A DNA stretch of 64,000 nt from Carya illinoinensis (Eukaryota; Streptophyta; Magnoliopsida; Fagales; Juglandaceae), in contig NC_056757.1 of NCBI RefSeq assembly GCF_018687715.1, forward strand, positions 5,741,501 through 5,805,500. The letters are read 5' to 3'. The notes under the pieces were generated by a model that saw nothing but the letters and a program-made list of their open reading frames with translations, made no database searches and was not told where the DNA came from. Below are positions 47,501 to 60,748 of this stretch, piece after piece (positions within the stretch are counted from its first letter, which is position 1; every line of letters begins with the position of its first letter). The position numbers were made by a program, and so were the translations under genes.

Positions 47501-50500
47501 GATCCACGTAAATAGGCCAAGCCCGAGTACACAGGGAGTATACAAGAAAAAAGCTTATTTACAATCTAAGTGCTACAGATAGTAGCGGAAAAGACACTAA
47601 GACTCGTTCCATTCAAAACTATAGTAGATGCCCAAAGGAGTAGTGTGAAAGAAAAAAGCTTGAAAAGCATCCGGAGAGCGTTCCTTATTCTCAAAACAGC
47701 GGCTATTTCTTTCGGTCCACGTGCACCACATTGAGCATAAAGGTACCATCTTCCATACAGCTGCAATCTGGCGATTCCCTCTTAGCCCTTGCCAGCAAGA
47801 CAGTAAATCGATCACCCTCCGTGGCATGGCCCAAGCAATGCCAAGCCTCGAGAAAATCTCATACCATAATACATTTACTGTGTCGCAATGAAGGAGAAGG
47901 TGGTCCACTGATTCAGCATTGTGTTTGCACATGAAACACCAATCCATTATGACGAGTCCACGCTTCCTTAGTTGGTCTATGATTAGTATTTTACCATGAG
48001 ATGCACCCACCCAAAGAAAGCGACCTTGAGGGGAACCTTGCTTCTCCAAATGCTCTTCCAAGGGAAGGCGTTGGGGGAGTGATTCGTCAAGGTCTTGTAG
48101 TACGAACAGACTGAAAATTTCTTATTCCCTGTGCATGTCCATAATAATCTGTCAGGCTAAGGTCTCGAGCTCCTCATGGAGTATGTTTCACAGCAGCTGA
48201 CAGGGCAGGTGATAGAGGCGTGGGCTGGAGGATGGAAGAAATGCAGAGGCAGATATGGCAACTGCAGAGAGAGATGTCCAAAATGAGGAAGTTGGTCGAG
48301 AGTTATAAGGAAAGGGAGGAATTTGATCTGGGAGGGAAAAGGCCGGGCCAAGACCAGAGGCCCAACAACAAAGGGAAGGGCATTTTAATATCTTCCGAGT
48401 GGAAGCAGATTTCGGGCCACAATAGGCCACTTGACCAGGCCCAAGATCAGGCCCTGAGAGTAGCCGGGCAAGCTAGGAAAGGCCAGCTGCATGGGCCAAT
48501 CCAGGGCCCATCAAAAGACACGTCCAGCCCAGTGCCCTCGGGCTCGGGTCTAGGGCTCTCATGCCCGTGTCCAGCCCCCTTAGGGCTCGCACGGCAGTGC
48601 TGGTTTCGACGGAGGAGCAACGGCGACTGGTACCGGTGCCGGGGTTGACGCTGGTGGGACAGACAACGCCGACGACTACGGTAGACCTCTTCGATGATGG
48701 TCCGCCGGTGTGGGGTGGCCAGAAAAATGAGATAGAAGAGAAAAGGACTTCGCCGAGAGCAGTGGGAGTGTTTCTGCCACCGGAAATGGGACAGACTTTG
48801 CCAATGGTAGGTCTGGAGGCGTCGGAAGTGGTGGAGAACCTCTCCAATTAGGGTTTGGGGGCATTAGGAGCACCGGCAGAGGTGGATGAGCCTCTTCTGA
48901 ACTCGGACAGTGAGTATTCTCATGGTATACAAGATGAAATGATTTCAAGGCCATCACATGACTGTTTAGAACTTATGGGGGTGGATTTGTCGCTGGTTGA
49001 GGACACCACGTAGAGAAGAAAATCAGGGGGTGGAGGCAGACTTGTACGCACATTCAGAAGAAGAAATTGCTTTTGAACAAATAGTCGTTGCAGCGCAGGT
49101 AGAAGAGGGAGAACCAATACCTCTAAACTTCATGTGTCCAGTGTAGCCTAAGATTTCAGATTGGGTGTTCAATACGGTAAAGGATATTCAGAACTTGCTG
49201 GGATTGAGATGTGAAGGCTATGAGGAGCAATTTATGGCCTTACTTACAGTAATCGAAACAGGCCATCAAGAATATAAGAAAGTAGAATAAAAAAAGCAAA
49301 GAGAGCTGAGGAGGTTGAATTGGTCTATGAATTCGGAGGGGAGTGCAAGCAAGGACAGGTCTAAAGGGAAAGGTTTGGCACATTTCAAGTGAAACCAAAA
49401 ATTGTATCGTGGAATGTCCGTGGGTTAAACGAGGTTAGCAAGCGTCTACAAATCAGACATTTGTTACGGGAGTGGAAGGCGGACATAGTGTGTTTACAAG
49501 AAACAAAGTTGAAAATTATAAATCGAAATTTGGTGCGAAGTATATGGAGTTGCACGTATGTAGATTGGGTATACTTAGCAGCCAAGGGGGCATCGGGTGG
49601 TATTTTGGTGATGTGGGATAAAAGAATAGTGGAGAAAATGGAAGAGTTCATAGGGGTGTATTCGGTGGACTGCTCTTTTAGAAGTGTGGCAGATGATTTC
49701 ATGTGGGCTTTTGCAGGGGTTTATGGTCCTAACTTAGACCAAGAAAGAAGATTGTTGTGGGAAGAGTTGGCTGGTGTGCACAGTTGGTGGGATTTACCAT
49801 GGGTTATAGGCGGAGATTTCAATGTAACACGTTTTACAACTGAGAGTTTTGGGAATAGAAGAAGCAGGCCAGCTATGACAGAATTTTCGGAGTGCATTTT
49901 TGACTTGAATCTGGTGGATTTACCATTAGCAGGGGGCACTTGTACGTGGTCTAACAATCAGACATGGTTTAGAATAGATAGATTCCTTATTTCACCGGAA
50001 TGGGAAAGTCACTTCCCCGACGTGTGGCAAAAGAGATTGTCTTGTTTGTGCTCGGATCACTGGCCTATTATGTTGGATGGTGGAGGAGTCCAAAGGAGGC
50101 GTAGGTATTTCAAATTTGAAAACATGTGGCTAAAAGCGGAAGGTTTTGAAGAAAAGGTAGGGCAATGGTGGGCATCGTATCATTTGCAAGGTACTCCCAG
50201 TTTTATTTTTGCGGGTGAATTGAAAGCCCTAAAAAAAGACCTAATGGAGTGGAATAGGCAGTCTTTTGGTGATATAGGGAGCGCAAAAAAAGCAAGGAAA
50301 TGGAGATTCAAGGGTTGGAAAGGATTCAAGAAGCACGGTCATTAACTCAGGAAGAAATAGCTCTAAAATTGGGGCTGGAAGTAGAACTGGAACGTATTAT
50401 AGTTTTAGAAGAGACATCTTGGCGGCAAAAGTCAAGAGCGTTATGGTTGAAGGAAGGTGACCGAAGCACTAAGTTTTTCCACAGAATAGCCAACTCACAT

Positions 50501-53500
50501 AGGAGATACAACAACATTGAGATGCTGAAAATAGAGGGAGTGGAATGTAGGGAAGAGCTAGTAATAAACAACCGTGTAGTTGAGTTCTATGAGCAATTAC
50601 TTTCTGAACAGGTGGGATGGCGGCCTAAACTTGAGGGGCTTGGGTTTGAGTCCATTGAAACTAATCAATTAGATCGACTGGAGAGGGCATTTGAGGAGAC
50701 GGAGGTTTATGAAGTTGTGAGAAAAATGGCAAAAGATAAGGCACCGGGCCCTGACGGTTTTTCGATGGGTTTTTTTCAAACTTGTTGGGCTGTATTAAAA
50801 GAAGATCTAATGAAGGTGTTCTAGGAGTTCTACTCAAAGGGGAGGTTTGAAAAAAGCCTTAATGCTACTTTTCTCGCACTAATTCCAAAGAAGGTGGGGG
50901 CAGAGGAGGTGAAGGAGTTCCGACCTATTAGCTTAGTAAATGGGGTATACAAGATATTATCAAAGGTTTTAGCGAACCGTTTGAGTGAGGTAGTTGGCAA
51001 ACTTATTTCGAAACCTCAAAATGCTTTTGTAAAGGATAGACAAATCCTAGATGCGGCTCTTATTGCTAATGAATGCATTGATAGTTGTTTGAAAACTGGT
51101 GAGGCAGGGATCATTTGCAAGTTAGATATGGAGAAGGCGTACGATCACGTAAACTAAGACTTTCTTCTTGATTTGTTAGGGAAATGTGGTTTCGGGGAGA
51201 GATGGTGCTTGTGGATTAGGTGGTGCATATCAATGGTAAAATTTTTTTATTGATAAATGGAAGTCCAACTGGATTTTTCCGTAGTACACGAGGTTTGAGA
51301 CAAGGAGACCCGCTATCCCCACTATTTGTTATTGTGATGGAGGCATTGAGTAGAATGTCCTCGGCCTTGGTTGCGAATGGTTTGGTGGCTGGATTCAAGG
51401 TTGGCTCTCCGAATAGGGGGCTAGTTAACATATCTCATTTGTTGTTTGCAGATGATACTCTTTTCTTTTGCGAACCAGATCCTTATCAGATTTGAGTCCT
51501 AAAGGCTCTTCTACTTTGCTTCGAAGCAACTTCCGGTCTAAAGGTTAACTTGCAAAAATTAGAGATGATACCCATTGGAGGAGTTCGGCGTATCAGACAG
51601 TTGACTAGTATTTTGGGCTGTACGACAGCGGTGTTACCCATGACATATTTGGGGCTTCCGTTGGGGGCGGTTTCGAGAGCGGCTCCAATATGGGATTCAG
51701 TTATAGAGAAAGTGGAAAGTCGTCTAGCCGGTTGGAAGAGATTATACTTGTCAAAAGGCGGAAGGATTACACTGATCAAGAGTACTCTATCGAATTTACC
51801 TACCTATTTCTTGTCATTGTTCCCTATTCCAGCAAAGGTGGCAATCCGACTGGAGAAACTTCAAAGGGATTTTTTGTGGGGTGGATTGGGAGAGGAACAC
51901 AAATTTCATTTGGTTAAGTGGGAAAAGGTATGCAGCCCTATGTTTGGGTATTAGAAATATGAAAACCTTCAATCGGGCGTTGCTAGGTAAATGGTTGTGG
52001 CGGTATCATAAGGAACCCGAATCCCTTTGGAAGACGGTAATAGAAAGCAAATATGGGGAATTATGGGGGGGTTGGTGCACAAAAGAAGTGAGAGGAGCAA
52101 ACGGAGTGGGTTTGTGGAAACATATAAGAAGAGGGTGGGAGGTGTTCTCACACCATACTTGCTTTCGTCTAGGAGAAGGAGACCGCATAAAGTTCTGGTA
52201 TGACACATGGTGCGACCATGTTGCTCTAAAGGAATCTTTTCCTACACTATTTAGAGTAGCAAGAGATACTGAAACTTCAGTAGCAGAAGTAAGGGTAAGA
52301 TCTGGGGAGCAAATCCAATGGAACATTAACTTTAATAGGGTGGCACAAGATTGGGAGATGAGCAGTTTTGAAGCTTTTTATAACCTTCTGTATTTAAGTG
52401 AAGCGAGTATTTCACAGGATAGTCTATGGTGGATACCTGCAGCCAAAGGCATTTTTTCGGTGCGCTCTTTTTATAAGGCTCTTATTCAAGAGACATCTGC
52501 CCAGTTCCCTTGGAGAAAGTTATGGAGACATAAGGCGCCTTCCAAAGCTGCGTTTTTTGTGTGGACAACATCCCTTGGCAAGATTCTTATTACTGATAAC
52601 TTGAGGAAGCGTAGGGTGATCATCGTAGATTGGTGTTGTATGTGTAGGAAGGGGGGCGAATCGATGGACCATCTCTTAATACACTGCGAGATAGCAAGAG
52701 GGTTATGGAATGAGGTGCTGGGTAGAATCGACTTGGCTTGGGTGATGCCTGAGAAGGTGGCAGGAGTAGTGGCTAGCTGGACAAATATGAGAGGCAACCA
52801 ACAGATAAGAGAGGTGTGGAAGATGATACCCATATGCATCATGTGGTGTTTATGGCAAGAACGCAATGCAAGGACCTTTGAAGACAAAGAGAGATCGATG
52901 TAGGAATTGAAAGTTTTCTTTTTTAGAACTCTTTGTATTTGGACCATAGCGGTTGATTTTAATGGCCTAGAGCTACATGATTTTCTTATGTCCATACGTA
53001 GCGATGGAAACTATACTTTGTACCGGGCAATTGCCTATTCTTTTGATAATATAATTTATTTACTTAAAAAAAAAAAAAATAATCTGTCTTCCCCTCCAGC
53101 CCTGATCTTCAAGTCATGTAGTGCACTGTAGAAGTCAGTGATAGCGCCCACCTCCCAATCTTGTGCTGTTCTAGTGAATCTCACATACCAAAGTATGGAA
53201 CCAGCAGTAAGACACATATTTTCAGCTACTGAGGAATTGATCATATTTTCAGCTACTGAGGAATTCTGATCAAAAGCTATCCTATAAATGGAAGGGAAAG
53301 CATTTTTTAGAGCGACATCACCATACCAAATATCATGCCAAAATCTAATTTGTGTGCCCCTTCCCACCACAAACCTACTATGACCCCGAAAACCGTCCCA
53401 TCCACTCCGGATAAATTTCCAAACTCCCACACCATAAGCTCCTCTTACTTCCTTTGTGCACCAGCCACCCCCACACACTTCCATATTTGCATTCTAAGAT

Positions 53501-56500
53501 ATTTTTCCATAAAGCGTCTCCCTCAAGATGATACCGCCATAACCATTTACCAAGGATAGCCTTGTTAAAAGTTCTCAAATTCCTTATGCCCAAACCACCG
53601 CAAGACAGAGGGGTGCATACTGTATTCCATTTGATCAAAAGGAATTTCCTTGTATCCTCTAATCCTCCCCATAAGAAATCCCGACAAATCTTCTCCAGTC
53701 TATTCGCCACTCCTGCTGGCACTGGGAATAAAGAGAGAAAGTACGTTGGAAGGTTAGAAAATGTACTTTTAATAAGAGTGATTCTCCCCCCCTTAGACAA
53801 GTAGATTCTCTTCCACCCTGTCAGTTTTCTTTCAAACTTCTCAATGATCCCTTCCCACATAGACTTAGATTTATGAGGGGCCCCCAAGGGAAGTCCAAGA
53901 TACTTCATAGGCAAGGATGAAACCTTGCAACCCAGGATGGCTGCCACCGTACTTAGGTTGTCGACTGAGCCCACAGGGACTACTTCTGACTTGGATAAAT
54001 TCACCTTAAGGCCGGATACAGCTTCAAAACAAAGAAGAAGTGCCCGTAAGGAGCGGAACTGTTCCTGGTCTGGGTCACATTCCTTCTTACACATAAAACC
54101 CATTTAACCACCCGAAAACCTCTCTTTCTCAAGTTTGTGGTTAATATTTTCCCAAGGGACACCAGCTAGCAGAAAAAGGCAACCTTACTAGGCACCTTGG
54201 CTCTCCAAATATATTTCCAGGGATAGTCTTTGACCCCATGACTGGTTAAAACCTTATAAAAAGAACTCACTGAAAATCTGGAATTAACTGTATGCGCCCA
54301 GAACATACTGTCCTCCCTGTTCTGATCAAGCTTCATCTCATATAATCTTCCTAAAAAATCAGAAACTTCACATACTTCCCAATCCTGCACATCTCTAATA
54401 TATTCCACAGACCAGCAAATCAAATTGTTAGAAGAGTGATAGGAATCAGCCACTGCAGCCCCTTTGTCTCTAGCAATCCTGAAAAGGTTAGGGTAAACAA
54501 CCTTAAGAGGTGAATCCCCACAACAGGTGTCATGCCAAAAATAGATCTTTGCCCCATCCCCCATCTTGAATTTGGAATTCTTGACAAAGTCTCCCCATCC
54601 CTGCTGAATAGACTTCCACCAAACCACCCCAAACATCCCTCCAACTTCATTTGTGCACCAACTCCCCCAGATCCTCCCATATTTAACATCCACAATATTT
54701 TTCCAAAATGCATTACTTGCATTTATGGTACCTTCAAAGCCATTTCCCAAGGAGAGCTTTGTTGAAAAGTCTTAAATTTCGCACTCCCAACTCTCCACAG
54801 GAAACCGGAAGAGGCAAGTAGTAAACTCTGGTTCCATTCTACTTTAAATAAGATTCCATTGACGGTTACCATATGGATAAATGTGGCAATAGATTTTCGT
54901 GATAGCAATAGGTTTTTATTGCTTATAAAAAAAATTTGGGATGGTACCTATCTGGAGGATGTGGATTATTGGACTTAACCCCTTCTTGTTCAATGTTAAT
55001 ATTCAACTTGAACTGAACATCTTAGTGTGCTGATTATATTTCCTCCCTTTTCCCTTCATATCAAAGAATGAAAAAGGCCAAAAAACTCCTGTTCTTGCTT
55101 TATCATGCTGTGATACTTATCTGCCTCCAAAGCTTCTAATATGCAGGTTCTGCGGATGCCAGTGATTGCCCTGCTTATGGACAAGGTGCGTGACTATATT
55201 TTTCATTCATTTTTTTAACACGTGCTTATTTGACATTATGGCATCTGTATTCATTCTATTATTATTGTCTGGAAATGTTGTAGGGTACTGGACGTTATAA
55301 AGGAGTTAGATTATCTTCGGGTCAAGATTTATTTAGCCAGCAACTAGTCCTGGATCCATCCTACATAGTTTCATTGCCATTCGCTTCATCTCCACCAGAG
55401 CCTCTGAAAGAAAGTCTTAAAGTTTCAGATAATAGAGATGTTAAATGGAAACTGGCAAGGGGAATATGCATCACAGGCAGTTCCTTGAGGGCAGATACAT
55501 CAAATTTGCTGGTGGTATATCCTCCTAGATGTAAGATCACATTCTAGTTTCATTCCTGTACTTCGTTGATGAAGTGAGGAACTGACATATTCTCCTCTCT
55601 AGCTTTGTATCCTGAACAGGTTACCCCAATCCGTGCTCTCCAGATCAGTAGTGATTTAGCTGTTTGTCCTTTGGGCATGTAAGTTTGTGAGTTTTTGATT
55701 GTGATTTACTAATTTTTTCTGCTTTCTGTGTTTTTCCATTAGTATGTCATGATGACACTGTGTTATTGACTTGTGCGACACAATTCTGAGGATTAGTTTA
55801 CTCCCAATAAAACAAGTGAGGCCTGTTGCGTTATGAAACATGTATAATTTTCCTAAGATCGACGAAAGTTGGTCCTCAATTGTTAAATCAGGAGCACAAT
55901 GTTGTGTCTCGAAAAGATTTGGAAATAATTAGCCACTTGCCACCTCCATCCTATGATTCAGTTTCTTTTGTTTCTTGTTTTTCTTACATTATAAATGTTG
56001 TGGTTTGATGCTTTAAAAATGTTAATTCTGTTGCACATTCATACTTAGGGACTTAAATGTTAGATTCTATCGTGAGTTTATTCAAGTTTTAATGGGATGT
56101 CGATTTTGAAAGTGAACAGTGGATGGAGGATCTCCTAATAAGAAAACTTTACAAGTCTATTAACATGATTCTGTTGTTTTAGTGAGGGTGATGTAACATG
56201 AGAGAAGCAGCCAAGATCCTGCCCAAAAAGAAAAAGAATTAAGTAAACAAGAGTAGAAAAACATGCTCTTCCTTCTCAACACGATTATGGCTGTGCAGTA
56301 AGTTGATGCCCTTCCTCTTTAGAGGAACTTGTGAAACGTGGATTGACACTATTCGCTGCTCTTGTCTAGGTTTGTATTATACTTTTCTGCTTTGTGTAAG
56401 GATGGCAACGAGGGGAAAAGGTTACTACATGCAGCAATGGATGCTCTTCTCTCACTACCTGAATCTGGATGTCCTGACAGTGGTACTGCAGTTCAAAATG

Positions 56501-57047
56501 AGGTTGCAGCAGAAGTAAAGCCCACCATACTTTGGAAAGCATTGTATATTCAGGAGCTTACCGTGGTGTGCTTCTCGTCACAATGTGTCCATCTTTAGTT
56601 TTTTCTTTTATAGACCCATGATAATTTTTTGTGTATCTTCAGCATTTTGGTTGACATGTGTTGCCATCTGAGAGAGGTATATGTTTATTCCAGGATCAAT
56701 TTGAATCTATCAGCACCACTCCTATTCCAGATGGAGATCTTAATTACAATAATCTGTTAGATGCAACTTTGAAGGTACTCAATTTCATCTTTTATTTGAC
56801 CAATGATGGTTTAGGGTAAAGTATCTGACTAATGTTAGATAGCCTTATGCATCCTTTTACTGGGACTAAGTTGATCGGTACGCTGTTCCGTTGATTATTT
56901 TTGTTTCGACTGACTAGAGTTTGGTGGTGGTTGTGGTAACTATGGCAGCTATTTCAGAAGATGTATCCCCATGAAGAAGTCTTTCCAGAGACAGCATCGC
57001 CTGAGAATCCTGAGGATGATGATAATGAGTTTAGTCTAGAGAGCTAA
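44582..57047 (+). CDS. Rab escort protein (REP/CHM family), 9 exons
   Basis: Exons 44582-45282, 45562-45684, 46088-46187, 55147-55185, 55284-55530, 55603-55678, 56370-56565, 56694-56774, 56949-57047 (1,662 bases, 553 residues), GT-AG and phase-consistent. It presents newly made Rab GTPases to geranylgeranyl transferase II and chaperones the prenylated product to membranes. The dinucleotide-like N-terminus [19 protein letters not shown] and [11 protein letters not shown] is the GDI/REP signature; [16 protein letters not shown] is conserved region 3; [27 protein letters not shown] and [12 protein letters not shown] are typical of plant REP. The C-terminus is acidic ([14 protein letters not shown]). 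Length is close to Arabidopsis REP. Intron 3 (8,959 bases) is stuffed with retroelements; no lesion is seen in the exons. Confidence 0.94.
46629..47336 (+). mobile_element. Tandem TRIM retrotransposon with three LTRs
   Basis: LTRs 46629-46800, 46903-47073 and 47176-47336 (172, 171, 161 bp), running from TGTGATACCCC-like starts to GGGGCGTTACA-like ends. Two internal regions of about 102 bp each begin with a primer-binding site close to the initiator-Met tRNA complement (GGTATCATAGCT; TGGTATTAGAGCCA) and end with a purine tract (AAAGGGAGGAGA). No coding capacity, as expected for terminal-repeat retrotransposons in miniature. Flanks CCAAC/TCAAC (46624-46628, 47337-47341) are the probable 5-bp target duplication. 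It sits inside the outer LINE. Confidence 0.9.
47469..54079 (-). mobile_element. Middle LINE of the stack, itself interrupted
   Basis: Own sequence 47469-48153 and 53089-54079, minus strand, inserted into the outer LINE at its [12 protein letters not shown] codons. TTCCTT flanks both sides (47463-47468, 54080-54085). Encodes the end of the reverse transcriptase ([50 protein letters not shown]) and the zinc-binding C-terminal domain ([22 protein letters not shown]). It is 5'-truncated and interrupted, so inactive. Confidence 0.87.
48154..53077 (+). mobile_element. Inner L1-type LINE, 4.9 kb, nearly complete ORF2
   Basis: Flanked by AATAATCTGTC (48143-48153 and 53078-53088) with a poly-A tail before the right copy. 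48154-49388 is the end of an ORF1-like region (coiled Gln/Glu-rich, then Pro/Gly-rich). ORF2 starts at 49389: apurinic endonuclease ([44 protein letters not shown]), reverse transcriptase ([41 protein letters not shown], catalytic [10 protein letters not shown]), zinc-binding C-terminus ([21 protein letters not shown]). A frame change near 50300 and stops near 50822, 51155, 51494 and 52901 disable it. It lies in the sense orientation of REP. Confidence 0.93.
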
Positions 57048-59077
57048 TGGTGCTTTGCTTGATTTGATGACTTAATCTAAGCTTACCAGAGCTCTGAATC
57101 ATCTGGAGCCTTCTACGCCCACCAATCTTTGGTTCAGGGAGTTGCTGAATTGTCGAAGGTGTTGAAGTGCTGCTGATTGTACTTGAAAAAAAAAATGTAA
57201 TTTGCTTCCTTGAATGCGCAGGGAAGAAAAGAAAACTTGCTCCCTCAAATTTACCAAAAAAAAAAAAAAAAAAGGAAAGAAAAAACTTGGGTTGTTTTTA
57301 CTATTTCTTTTTACCTTAAAAGGGTACATCTAGCTTTTTATCTGTATCGTTATTCAAGTCTTACCTTAATTGCCGTTTAGTGGATGCTATGGCTCCCGTA
57401 TTTCAGTGTAAAATTAAGAACAAACATATTCACATTCGTGTAGGATGTCATGGTTCTTGAAATTTTGATAGAAATGCTTCTTCTATCTTTGCTGTTGCTG
57501 CTCTTCGGGCATGTAAATGAAGGGATGGATTAAAGCTTCTTGATGATGTCAAGGTGGCAATTGGAAAAGAATAATGCTGTATACAAGATAAGTGAGTTTT
57601 TTTCTTTTTTCTTTTTAAAGATTATTATATATTTTCAGAATATAGATGAATAGAGTAGGAGCATCATTTGTCCATACTCTTGGAATATCTTGCTCAAATC
57701 ATTTTCATCTAGAAAAATACTTCTTCTATTGATGTAAAGATAAGTACACTTTCTATGCACATGGGTTATGTCTATTTCATTCGTATGAATAAAATCTTCT
57801 TATTACTTATAAAAAAAAATTAATGTAAAGATAATAAACACAAATTATATAAAAATAAGCTTGGAGGCTGAGCTTTAAGTTTATTTTTTTCCTTTTCTTT
57901 TAAGAAGGTTAGATAAATTCTAATAACTAATAATCTAAAGAAATGATAAATCATAAGAAGTTTTGGCCAAATATCTCTTTTAGTTTTATTGTGGAAAACA
58001 CATTATCAAATCCTAGATTACCATGTATCCAATTTATTTATTCTTAAGAATTTCACTAATATTTATAAATAAGAAATACATTTTTATAATGTATAATTGA
58101 TATTATATTTGAAAAAATATAACAAAATAATGTAAGGCCACACCAACCACCACTAGTTGGCCATGTCATGTTCTGATTGGGGTCACTTGTGGAGGCTGAA
58201 GTTCTAACCATTCCATGGTGATCTACTGTAACGTGGCTACCTAAACCTTGTGGTGGTTAGGGTAACAGCCACCCTGAGTTGCCTTACCAAATTTCAACTT
58301 AAATTTTAAAGAAAACCTAAAATAGATATTTACATTAAAATAATAATTTATATAATATTAAAATGCAAATTTTGTGTAATTTATTTAAAAATAGGGACAA
58401 ACATATGAAATTTACACGAAAAACGATAGACTAACTATATTTTTTAAAGTGATTGTGCAAGATTTGCAAATTTTAATTTGGGTGGCACTATAGCCGTCGA
58501 GAATCCCCCACCAACAAGGCAAATTGCTCTATTTTCATAATATTTTTAATTCTTAAAAAAAAAAATTTATAACATGAATAAAAAATATTTACTTGGTTAC
58601 TAAAAATAGAAAAACACTAGCTTACGGATGGTAAATATTTAATAAAAAAAAGAAAATTCTATACACCATACTACCATCTTACTTGCATCACATTATATCA
58701 AATGTGATACATTTATTATTATTGAGTGATAATTTATTGCATGATTCTTTATCATCAAATGATGGTAAATGCGTTATATCATATTTAATAAGATGTAAAT
58801 AAGATATTAGTATGGTGTATAACATTACTCTCGTATAAATGCTTGGCACCCATTATTTGGATCCAAAGCATTTCCCTTTTGAGAAAACTTGGCCAAGAAG
58901 TTATTCTGTTCCCGGTGAAGACTTGCATCGACCTGCAGCCAAACACATTGAGTCTGCTACACAAAACTCCTCTTTGGACTTTGGGGGCTCCCGAAAGATC
59001 CGAAACGCATACGAAAGCCATCGAGCCACGCGCTCATCAGTCATCCCCATCCCCCTCATAATGCACAGTCGCCCGCT
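57048..59077. other. Intergenic region between REP and the SGTA-like gene
   Basis: The first 300-350 bases include the REP 3' untranslated region. Around 57780-57820 a short LINE-like 3' tail (CTTATTACTTATAAAAAAAA) remains. The rest is AT-rich without a recognisable gene; 58900-59077 is GC-richer and is the probable promoter and leader of the next gene. Confidence 0.5.
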
Positions 59078-59156
59078 ATGGCCAACTACAACCTGAACAC
59101 CGATTCTCCCATCTGTCGTCGCATTGTTCGTGCCTTCTTCGACTTCCTCAACAACG

Positions 59157-59197
<41 letters not shown>

Positions 59198-60748
59198 TTT
59201 TGTCTTCGAGTTCTAAACTAATGAATCTCTAATCAATTATATGTTTAGATATTGATTTCCTTTCTGGTTTTTGTGCGTTCTTTAAAGGTATGTTTTTGGT
59301 CGAGTATGATCGTTTATTCTGATATTATTTCCAGCATCGTTCTTCGGGATTATCATTCTAAATAGAGTTGCCAAATGGTAGTTAAAATCTAGCTCATCTA
59401 CATACTACAAGCCTTTCATTTGGAGAGATAGGAATAGATGCTAGAGCGTTGAGACTTTAGTGCCTTATAATGAGCCATTGTTGTGTCACTGTGTGCTTCG
59501 CCGTTTGTGCGACCAAATTTTCGATGATCGTTAAGAGTAGACATTTTTCTTAGAGAAGTGTTAAAAAAAAAAAAAAAACCCCTTATGTGGAGATTTTATT
59601 TATTTATATTTTATTTTTTCTGTTTAGTGGGTGCATATGGCTTTTTATTTTTTTGTCTCTTCAATTTTATATCTTTTCTTTTAATGAAAAATCTCATTTT
59701 ATCCTTTTAGATACCTATTCTGATGGTGGTTTGTTACCTTTAGGACAGTTGAACCTGCTCCTGGTGTTGATCTTGAAGGTCTTGAAGTTGCTAGGGAATG
59801 CTTAACAGAGGCGTTTAAGCTCGATTCATCTTCTGCTGATGACCATATAAAGCCCAATTTGTTGGTTGACTTATTTCATTCATTGGAAGCAAATGAGCAT
59901 CATGAAGCTCGAACTGATACTTCTCATGGCACAATCTCGGAGGATGCTCCAAGTTTGTCCTCTGCTCAAAATACTGCTGATGCTAAGCTTTCAGAGGCAT
60001 CAAATTCTGTGGTTTTCTTTCTTTCTCTCTCTCGTGTGTGCATGTTGTGCATGCATCATGTTATATGTTTTTACACACATTGTTCTCGTAGTCTGCTTTT
60101 AATAATTAGTCGTCCCAATGTGTGCCTTAAATATGTTAAGTTTTAAGTGCTGGAATTGTTTTTTCAGAACATGGGAGTAAAATGGTTTGTAGTGGAGTTT
60201 TGAGCGCTCATTAGAAATAGTACCAATGTTTTGAACCATTTATTGTGGCAATGTACATGGAATTCTATGATACTTAAGTTTAGTTACTGTTGATTTGAGG
60301 AGGATATGATAGACTCTAATTTGGTAACTGTATTTGTTGTTAGGCCTAATCGACAAAATTGATATGATTATATAAATTTTTCTATACTTACGTTCATGAA
60401 ATGGTCGCAAGTCCCCTTGTCTGTTAATATGTTTATAGGTGATATTTACCCTGTTTGTAATTTTTTTTGTCATAATGTTGGAGGATTTGAATTGATGTAC
60501 CATAAATGTTTGCATTTGGTTGATGATGTTGTGGTGTTAAAATTTGCGTCTTACATTCTGCTTGTTGCTTTTCCTTTCTTTGGTTTTATCTGAGGTTATA
60601 ATTTTAATGATGCTGCAGAGTTGCATGCATTTGGAATTAATTTTGTTTCTGTTATCATGCAATGCTTCTTGAATTTGAGTTGTGGCTTTGTTTCATGTTT
60701 TCCAACTCAAGCAGGGTGATGTTGGGATGAGGAAACCTCTTGTATCGG
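59078..60748 (+). CDS. SGTA/TPR8-type co-chaperone, 5' part (3 exons seen)
   Basis: Exons 59078-59156, 59749-60011 and 60715-60748 (frames join). The protein starts MANYNLNTDSPICRRIVRAF, then FDFLNNVEPAPGVDLEGLEVARECLTEAFKLD, the N-terminal homodimerisation domain of small glutamine-rich TPR proteins, followed by an acidic/Ser-rich linker (HEARTDTSHGTISEDAPSLSS). In other eukaryotes SGTA hands tail-anchored proteins to the GET pathway and binds Hsp70/Hsp90 through a TPR domain; plant TPR8 is the likely orthologue. The TPR exons are not in the window: after 60748 there is only intron with LINE debris. The donor after exon 1 (GGTTCT) and the exon 2/3 borders are less certain than the first codons. 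Confidence 0.75.
59159..59193 (+). repeat. (TC)n microsatellite at the start of intron 1
   Basis: About 17 TC units immediately after the predicted donor of exon 1 of the SGTA-like gene. Length variation here could affect splicing. Confidence 0.9.

Larger units (their letters stand above)
46441..54886 (-). mobile_element. Outer LINE of the nested stack (own sequence in three pieces)
   Basis: Flanked by an 11-bp duplication CAATAGATTTT (46430-46440 and 54887-54897). Its own sequence is 46441-46628, 47342-47462 and 54086-54886; the rest is later insertions. Minus strand, poly-A tail at the left. Right piece: zinc-domain lead with [14 protein letters not shown] and [11 protein letters not shown] up to MCKKE. 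Middle piece: [13 protein letters not shown]. Left piece: [29 protein letters not shown]. It is 5'-truncated to about 1.1 kb, contains only the C-terminal domain, and is inactive. It lies antisense to REP. Confidence 0.85.
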
